A stretch of 14,715 nt of DNA, taken from an uncultured Helicobacteraceae bacterium. Its GTDB lineage: Bacteria; Campylobacterota; Campylobacteria; Campylobacterales; Helicobacteraceae. The translations under genes and the position numbers were made by a program. Each line of letters begins with the position of its first letter. Within the stretch, counting starts at the first letter, position 1. Of this stretch, positions 8,363 through 13,373 are shown piece after piece. The stretch covers positions 1-14,715 of the forward strand of contig CAKUOH010000032.1 in assembly GCA_934668765.1 (NCBI GenBank), read 5' to 3'. The notes under the pieces are model-generated. The model was given only the letters and a program-made list of their open reading frames with translations, was not told the DNA's origin and searched no databases.

Positions 8363-9150
8363 TGAATCTAATCTATCATTATTATGACAATTTATCGTTA
8401 ATTTCTTCGACACTAGCACTTTTTAAACGGCTAGATATTGAAGCAGTGGATAGTGAGAAGTTTGAATTTTATGGGGGCAATTTTTTGCTTGATGAGAAGC
8501 GATTTTTTGTTGCAAATGCCTATAATATTGCGTTATCAAAAGGGCGGGATTTACTAATTTTAGAAGATGATGCTTATAAAAATATCACATTTTCCAAAAG
8601 TCAAATCGATGAAAATCCAAATCTTTATAGTTTGGTAGAAAGCGAATTAGCAAGGTTTAAATTGCAATATAGCCAAGATACAAAAATCCTGCATTTAGTG
8701 GAGATTTTGGGCGATTCACTTGATAAAATCAAAGCGAATCTAAAAAGCGATTTAAGCGATTTTAGCGTGGCGATTTTTTGTAGCGATTTAAATACAGCTG
8801 AATCTTTGAGTGCGATTTTAGGTGCGTTAAATATAAAAGTTCATTTCATTGAAAAAAATGATTTTTTTGCACTGCCAAATAAAGAGTTAGCACTAAAATA
8901 CAGCGCGAAATGCTTTGAATTTGCCCTTGATTGCGGGAGTGATTTTATCCTAACGACTTCAATGGGAAATTATGAGATTTTTGATAAAGAGCGCAAAAAT
9001 TTATCAAAGGCTGCAAATCGCAATTTAGGCGATATGCCCGTGCTTTTCTTGCCACAGCTTTTGCTTTTGGCATTTGGGATTCGCAATGAGAGTGCGCTAA
9101 ATTTTCGCTATCATAAGTTTGAGCCACGATTTTGTGAGATTCGCGGGTAA
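8362..9150 (+). CDS. HdrB/SdhE-like CCG-domain protein lacking its cysteines
   Basis: ATG at 8362 is preferred over the TTG at 8359, since AAGGAA (8351-8356) is well placed; this gives 262 residues. The order of segments follows HdrB and the SdhE subunit of unusual succinate/fumarate reductases, with two CCG repeats. YHYYDN (5-10) sits where YxYPGC is expected, FYGGN (36-40) where the first CCG is, and LILEDDAYKN (65-74) where PCxxCYxN is. DFFAL (167-171) replaces the second CCG, and LTTSMGNY (197-204) replaces TxCPxC. MPVLFLPQLLLLAFGI near the end matches the HdrB tail. The only cysteines (140, 184, 191, 258) do not fall on these positions, so no cluster or zinc site is expected. Its partner is probably the product of the overlapping upstream gene, mirroring SdhB-SdhE pairing. 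Homology is by pattern; function is unknown. Confidence 0.75.
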   Translation: MNLIYHYYDNLSLISSTLALFKRLDIEAVDSEKFEFYGGNFLLDEKRFFVANAYNIALSKGRDLLILEDDAYKNITFSKSQIDENPNLYSLVESELARFKLQYSQDTKILHLVEILGDSLDKIKANLKSDLSDFSVAIFCSDLNTAESLSAILGALNIKVHFIEKNDFFALPNKELALKYSAKCFEFALDCGSDFILTTSMGNYEIFDKERKNLSKAANRNLGDMPVLFLPQLLLLAFGIRNESALNFRYHKFEPRFCEIRG

Positions 9151-9189
9151 TTTTGCGGTCAAATCAAGGCAAATCAAAGGGCAAAATCA

Positions 9190-9468
9190 ATGAAAATTGC
9201 GATTAAAATCATCATAAGCCTTGCCGTGCTGTTGGGGTGGCAGGTTTTGAGTGGCGATTTAGGACTTGCCTGCATTTTGGCGGTATTTGTCCTAGCTGTG
9301 CTAATCGCAAATCCAAAAAAAGAAAAGCCCTTTGAAGAAAGCGATGAATACAAATCAATGGTAAAGGAAAAAAATGAGCGCAAATTATTTTTGGAAGAAG
9401 AGCGCATTTTAGAGAAGCAGCAAGTCGCGCAAAAACAGCAGCAAAGCAAAATCAAAGCAAAGGAATAG
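9190..9468 (+). CDS. Small membrane protein with charged coiled-coil tail
   Basis: The 92-residue product has two hydrophobic helices (about 4-20 and 25-41) separated by a short SGD turn, followed by a highly charged, Glu/Lys/Gln-rich tail (about 43-92) that is likely helical or coiled coil and probably cytoplasmic. AAAGGG (9177-9182) precedes the ATG. The gap to the next gene is three bases, so it is coupled to the TerB/J-like gene, which is also membrane anchored; the two could act together. I do not recognise the family, and no enzymatic motif is visible. Confidence 0.75.
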   Translation: MKIAIKIIISLAVLLGWQVLSGDLGLACILAVFVLAVLIANPKKEKPFEESDEYKSMVKEKNERKLFLEEERILEKQQVAQKQQQSKIKAKE

Positions 9469-9471
9469 AAA

Positions 9472-10317
9472 ATGGAAATTTTACTTTTAGTAGTGGCTGG
9501 AATCGTGCTATATATGCTATATAATAGTTTTAGTGATTATATGAAAAATCCTTACAAACTCCCAAGCGAGGATTTTGGCGATAGTTTTAAGCGCGAATAC
9601 AAGCCAGAGGACAATCCCTATATAGAGCTAACCGATGAGGATAGAATCAAAAAGGGCGAGTTTGGAATTTTGGCGCAGATTTTGGCACACATTGCGCAAA
9701 GTGATGGCAAAGTTTGCGATTTGGAGCACGAACTGATAAGCGAAATGCTAAATGATATGGCAGTGGAGCTAAATCAATACAATGATTATAAAGATGCGCG
9801 GGGTAGTTTGCAGAGCATTTTTGATGAAGCGACAAAGGAAAGCGATTTGGATAATCTTGCAAATGCCTTTGTGGAGGCGACAAAAGGCGAGTATAAAAAG
9901 CGTGTGAAAGTGGTGGAATTTTTACTTGCAGTGGCTTATGCGGACGGCGCATTAAGCGAAATGGAGAGAGAGAAAATCATCGATGTGGCAGCGATTTTTG
10001 AGCTAAATAATGATGATTTTAATAGAATCTATGATGATTTTGAAGCTAGATATAATAATGGCGTGGAAATAACGCAGGATAAGGCTATGGCGTTGCTTGG
10101 GCTAGAAGCTGGATTTACGCGTAAAGAGCTTGAAAACGCCTACCATAAGGCAATCAAAGATAAAAAGCAAAATATTTTTAAGAGTTTAAACAAGCCATTT
10201 GATAGCGAATCTTTGCGTGAGATTGATAGCGCATATAAGGTTTTAAGCGAATCTATGAGCGATTCAAGCGAAACTAACGAAACTAGCGAATCTAATGTGG
10301 ATTCGCAAAAAGTATAG
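9472..10317 (+). CDS. Membrane-anchored TerB-like protein with degenerate J domain (DjlA-like)
   Basis: The 281-residue product begins with one membrane helix (2-18), then a charged linker. An all-helical TerB-like domain (about 62-185) has two repeats with acidic marks: IAQSDGKVCDLEHELISEML and VAYADGALSEMEREKIIDVA. The end resembles a J domain (about 203-262: ALLGLEAGFTRKELENAYHK, then EIDSAYKVL). This is the DjlA arrangement of anchor, TerB and J domain. The HPD loop that activates DnaK is absent: after helix II the sequence runs AIKDKKQN. The last 20 residues are Ser/Glu/Thr-rich low complexity. As it stands it should not stimulate DnaK in the normal way, so a scaffold role in the envelope is more likely. 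It is the last gene of the pepF group. Confidence 0.75.
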   Translation: MEILLLVVAGIVLYMLYNSFSDYMKNPYKLPSEDFGDSFKREYKPEDNPYIELTDEDRIKKGEFGILAQILAHIAQSDGKVCDLEHELISEMLNDMAVELNQYNDYKDARGSLQSIFDEATKESDLDNLANAFVEATKGEYKKRVKVVEFLLAVAYADGALSEMEREKIIDVAAIFELNNDDFNRIYDDFEARYNNGVEITQDKAMALLGLEAGFTRKELENAYHKAIKDKKQNIFKSLNKPFDSESLREIDSAYKVLSESMSDSSETNETSESNVDSQKV

Positions 10318-10386
10318 GATTCGTGTAAAATGCGTATTATTGCTTCAATTCGGCAACGCCAATTCAAAACAATCCGCACCGAATCT

Positions 10387-10423
10387 GTCATACCGAGCAA
10401 GGCGTTAGCGTAGCGAAGTATCC
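10387..10423 (+). repeat. Dispersed short repeat, family B (GTCATACCGAG...GAAGTATCC)
   Basis: This 37-base unit lies in the 138-base gap between 9472-10317 and 10456. It shares its plan with the repeats in ccoI and in the autotransporter: GTCAT + two bases + CGAG at one end, and GAAG + two bases + TCC at the other. The core (GGCGTTAGCGTAGCG) is a tandem-like GC-rich stretch that stands out from the AT-rich surroundings. I recall related units scattered through Helicobacter genomes. The rest of the gap shows no gene and no clear terminator. Confidence 0.55.
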
Positions 10424-10455
10424 AAAAGGCGAAAATCTAGCAAAAAGTTAAATCA

Positions 10456-10719
10456 ATGGTAATAAGCGAAGTAATAATAAAATTTGTTGAGATACTTCCA
10501 AAGATTTTGTTCATTGCTATCGGTTTTAGCATTGTTTTCGCCCCTAAAAAAACACTTGTAAATTTTTGGCTCGGTCTTGCGGTAGCTGAGTGGGCAATTA
10601 AAAATTATCGACAAGAGAATTTTGCTTGGATAATTTTTGCTTCTTTAATCGCTGTGCTTTCGATGGTTTTGGCGGTGAAGGTATTTTTACGCGATGAAGA
10701 TTTTAAATTCGATAAGTAA
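10456..10719 (+). CDS. Small hydrophobic membrane protein
   Basis: The 87-residue product has two strong hydrophobic helices (about 13-29 and 56-76). A third amphipathic stretch between them (36-49) contains WLGLAVAEWAIKNY, and the tail is short and acidic. The ribosome binding site is poor (AAAAAG, 14 bases or less before ATG). It sits between a repeat and the ccoI leader and may be expressed with ccoI, but nothing in it suggests copper or oxidase assembly. Family not recognised; the ORF is supported mainly by its length and coherent membrane character. Confidence 0.6.
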   Translation: MVISEVIIKFVEILPKILFIAIGFSIVFAPKKTLVNFWLGLAVAEWAIKNYRQENFAWIIFASLIAVLSMVLAVKVFLRDEDFKFDK

Positions 10720-10763
10720 ATAAGAGTGTGATAAAAAATTGTAGTTTTATAAGGAAATGCAAA

Positions 10764-10802
10764 ATGAATAATCCCAAAAAAGTGAGCAATGCAAATCTAT
10801 GA
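10764..10802 (+). CDS. Possible 12-codon upstream ORF coupled to ccoI
   Basis: This short ORF encodes MNNPKKVSNANL. AAGGA (10751-10755) lies eight bases before its ATG, and its TGA overlaps the ccoI ATG as ATGA (10799-10802). The ccoI start itself has no good Shine-Dalgarno sequence, so ribosomes may reach it through this ORF. It could be a real leader peptide, or chance in AT-rich DNA; no homologue is known to me. Confidence 0.35.
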   Translation: MNNPKKVSNANL

Positions 10803-13318
10803 AATCCTGCTCTCACTGCCATTTACAATATGACGAATCCGCACTTTTTAAAAAAATCATAAATGGCAAAGAGGAATATTTCTGCTGTCGCGGGTGTGAG
10901 GGCGTTTTCACGCTTTTGGGCGAATGTAATTTAGGCGAATTTTATAATAAAATCGGCGCAACTACACTCACCCCGCCAAAAGAGCCACTTAACGATGATT
11001 TAGCAAGATTTGATAGCGAATCTTATACAAAAAAATATATTAAGATTTTGGGCAAAGATTTGTCATTGCGAGGCAAATCGATAGATTTGCACGAAGCAAT
11101 CCAAAAAGATAAAAATGACGATTCGCCCCAACTCTGCGAAGTGTCCTTAATCATTGAGCGCATTCATTGTATTGCGTGTGTGTGGCTAAATCAAAAGATT
11201 TTAAACGCCACACAGGGCATTATCAGCGCGGATATAAATTTCACAAACAACAAAGCAAAAATTATTTTTGATAAAAATCAAATCCCATTAAGTGCGATTA
11301 TTGCTAAAATCCGCTCAATCGGCTATGATGCGCAATGCTACGACCCCAAAATGCTAGAAAATATCAACGCAAAAGAGCGCAAAAGCTACTACACGCGAAT
11401 GATTGTGGGCATTTTTTGCACGATGAATATTATGTGGATTGCGGTGGCGCAGTATAGCGGGTATTTTTTGGGAATGGAGCGGGATATTAAGGACATTCTT
11501 AATCTTGCTGGATTCGCACTTGCCACGCCTACGCTTTTCTTTTCGGGCTTTATATTTTTCCGCAGTGGCTATTTTGGGCTAAAAAATGGTTTTATAAATA
11601 TGGATTTGCTAGTTGCCACAGGTGCGACTTTGGCGTATCTTTATTCTATTTATGCCGCGATTTCGCGCAGTGGTGAGACTTATTTTGAAAGCGTTACGAT
11701 GATTATCACTTTTGTGCTAATTGGTAAATTTTTAGAGATTGCAACCAAAAAAAGCGCGGGGGACAGCATTGATAGGCTAAATCTAAGTGTGCCAAATGTG
11801 GTAACCGTGTGTGAATCTGCGGATTTTGAGAGAAGTGTGCTAAAAGCGATAAGTCCAGAGGAAGTGCAAGTAGGCGACATTATCCAAGTTAAAGTGGGCG
11901 AAAAAATCGCCATCGATGGCGTCCTGCTCTCACAAAACGCAACTATTGATAGCTCAATGCTTACAGGCGAATCAGCGTTAGAATCCAAAAGCCAAAACGC
12001 TCCGCTTATTTCAGGTAGCATAAATATGGAGCGCACTATTTATTACCGCGCCACACGGATTTTTGAAGATTCTACGCTAAATAATATTATAAATCTAATC
12101 CAAGATTCAATCACCAAAAAGCCACTCATTGAGACAAAGGCAAATGCGATTTCTTATCATTTTAGCGCGTTTGTGCTATTTTGTGCGGTGGCGACATTTG
12201 CCTTTTGGGCGTGGAGTTTGGGTAACTTTGAAAAAGCGATGATTGTGGCTATTAGCGTGATAATCATCGCTTGCCCTTGCGCTCTTGCCCTTGCTACGCC
12301 TATTGCAACCATTATCGGCATTACAGAGGCTTACAAGCGCAAGTTGCTTTTCAAGGAAGCGCGGTTTTTGGAGAGTTTCGCCAAAAGTGATTGCATTGTA
12401 TTTGACAAAACAGGGACACTAACTTTTGGTAAGCCAAAAGTCGTGCACGAAGTAAAATTTCGCAAATATGAAGCGCGAATCTTACGCGATTTTGTCGCTC
12501 TTAACACGCACCCAATAAGCAAGGGAATAGCAGAGTTTTTAGTTGAATCTTTGGGCGATTCAAGCGAATCTAAAAGCGCGATTACTAACTTTAAGCAAAT
12601 CACGCAAAAAGGCATAAGCGCGAAATGTGGCGATTTGGAGCTTTTGGGTGGAAGTGAAAATTTTATGTGCGAATGTGGCGTAAAAATTGATTTGGATTCT
12701 AATCAAAATTTGCAAGAATTTACGAGTGATTCAAGTAAATTTTATTATGCGATAAATGGCGAGTTGATGGCGATTTTTGACTTGAAAGATAGGCTAAAAA
12801 ATGGCGCAAAAGAAGTGGTGGCGACATTTCAAAAAGCAGGATTTCGCGTAGCAATTTTAAGTGGCGATAGATTCGCGGTGGTAAAATCCATCGCTAATTC
12901 GCTACAAATCGCCGAATTTTACGCCGAGCAATCCCCAATCGACAAAAGCGATTTTATTGACAAACTTCGCGTTCAAGGGCATAAAGTCGTAATGATAGGC
13001 GATGGCATAAATGACGCAATCGCGCTAAATAAAAGCGATATAGCCATTTCTATGGGCGCGGGGAGCGATGTGGCAATAGAATCAAGCGATATTGTCTTGC
13101 TTGATGATAGTCTGCAAAGTCTGTGCCTAGCGCATAAAATCGCGCTAAAAACCTACGCTACGATAAAGCAAAATATAAAAATTAGCATTTGTTATAATCT
13201 GCTTACAATTCCCCTTGCGATGGCAGGGCTTATAATCCCGCTATTTGCGGCGGTTAGTATGAGTTTTAGTTCAATTTTAGTGGTGCTAAATTCGTTGCGA
13301 ATTAGGCAAAAAAAGTAA
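10799..13318 (+). CDS. ccoI: CcoI/FixI-type copper P1B ATPase for cbb3 oxidase assembly
   Basis: The 839-residue heavy-metal P-type ATPase is inner-membrane, uses ATP to move Cu(I), and in the CcoI/FixI branch supplies copper to cytochrome cbb3 oxidase. In order: an N-terminal cysteine domain with C4xxC7 and C29C30xxC33, typical of CcoI; an HMA domain (about 114-182) with CIACVWLN (C124, C127); eight expected membrane helices; TGES (389-392); CPC in the sixth helix (492-494); DKTGT (536-540, D536 phosphorylated); HP (571-572); GDGIND (734-739); and the family tail VVLNSLR. No in-frame start exists upstream of 10799 before a stop. Residues about 88-102 are encoded by an inserted palindromic repeat, between the Cys domain and HMA. 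A Ser/Glu-rich patch (586-594) lies after the HP motif. Cbb3 genes are not in the window, so the substrate role rests on the family. Confidence 0.93.
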   Translation: MKSCSHCHLQYDESALFKKIINGKEEYFCCRGCEGVFTLLGECNLGEFYNKIGATTLTPPKEPLNDDLARFDSESYTKKYIKILGKDLSLRGKSIDLHEAIQKDKNDDSPQLCEVSLIIERIHCIACVWLNQKILNATQGIISADINFTNNKAKIIFDKNQIPLSAIIAKIRSIGYDAQCYDPKMLENINAKERKSYYTRMIVGIFCTMNIMWIAVAQYSGYFLGMERDIKDILNLAGFALATPTLFFSGFIFFRSGYFGLKNGFINMDLLVATGATLAYLYSIYAAISRSGETYFESVTMIITFVLIGKFLEIATKKSAGDSIDRLNLSVPNVVTVCESADFERSVLKAISPEEVQVGDIIQVKVGEKIAIDGVLLSQNATIDSSMLTGESALESKSQNAPLISGSINMERTIYYRATRIFEDSTLNNIINLIQDSITKKPLIETKANAISYHFSAFVLFCAVATFAFWAWSLGNFEKAMIVAISVIIIACPCALALATPIATIIGITEAYKRKLLFKEARFLESFAKSDCIVFDKTGTLTFGKPKVVHEVKFRKYEARILRDFVALNTHPISKGIAEFLVESLGDSSESKSAITNFKQITQKGISAKCGDLELLGGSENFMCECGVKIDLDSNQNLQEFTSDSSKFYYAINGELMAIFDLKDRLKNGAKEVVATFQKAGFRVAILSGDRFAVVKSIANSLQIAEFYAEQSPIDKSDFIDKLRVQGHKVVMIGDGINDAIALNKSDIAISMGAGSDVAIESSDIVLLDDSLQSLCLAHKIALKTYATIKQNIKISICYNLLTIPLAMAGLIIPLFAAVSMSFSSILVVLNSLRIRQKK
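11062..11102 (+). repeat. Palindromic repeat, family A, inside ccoI
   Basis: The 41-base unit starts GTCATTGCGAG and ends GAAGCAATCC. Its core is an inverted repeat, GCAAATC-GATA-GATTTGC (7-bp stem, 4-base loop), flanked by ATTGC...GCAAT. It is read in frame as roughly SLRGKSIDLHEAIQ (residues 89-102) with no effect on the frame. The ends match the copy at 13436 and resemble the unit at 10387. Confidence 0.7.
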
Positions 13319-13335
13319 AATAACTTTGAAATTTA

Positions 13336-13344
13336 TGGTAAAAT
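13336..13344 (+). promoter_or_regulatory. Putative extended -10 promoter for the autotransporter gene
   Basis: TGGTAAAAT sits 30 bases before the ATG at 13374, in the 55-base gap after ccoI, and matches the extended -10 form seen before pepF. AAGGAG (13362-13367), six bases before the ATG, is the strongest Shine-Dalgarno sequence in the window, which supports 13374 as a real start. Confidence 0.5.
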
Positions 13345-13373
13345 CGCACGAATTTTAATTTAAGGAGTTTGCA

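Noticed and set aside
10348..10384. Inverted repeat ATTCGG...CCGAAT as a terminator after the TerB/J-like gene
   Set aside because: The stem is 6 bp with a loop of about 25 bases and no T run follows; it is within chance expectation.
11680..12036. A 118-codon open frame on the minus strand inside ccoI, and about twenty other minus-strand frames of 60-110 codons across the window
   Set aside because: All lie opposite well-supported genes, have no ribosome binding site or family motif, and follow the codon pattern of the + strand gene.
10258..12574. Similar stretches with GCGATTCAAGCGAA at the end of the TerB/J-like gene and within ccoI as a repeat
   Set aside because: GATTC and GAATC words are very frequent here because Asp-Ser and Glu-Ser codon pairs use them; the similarity is short and low in complexity.
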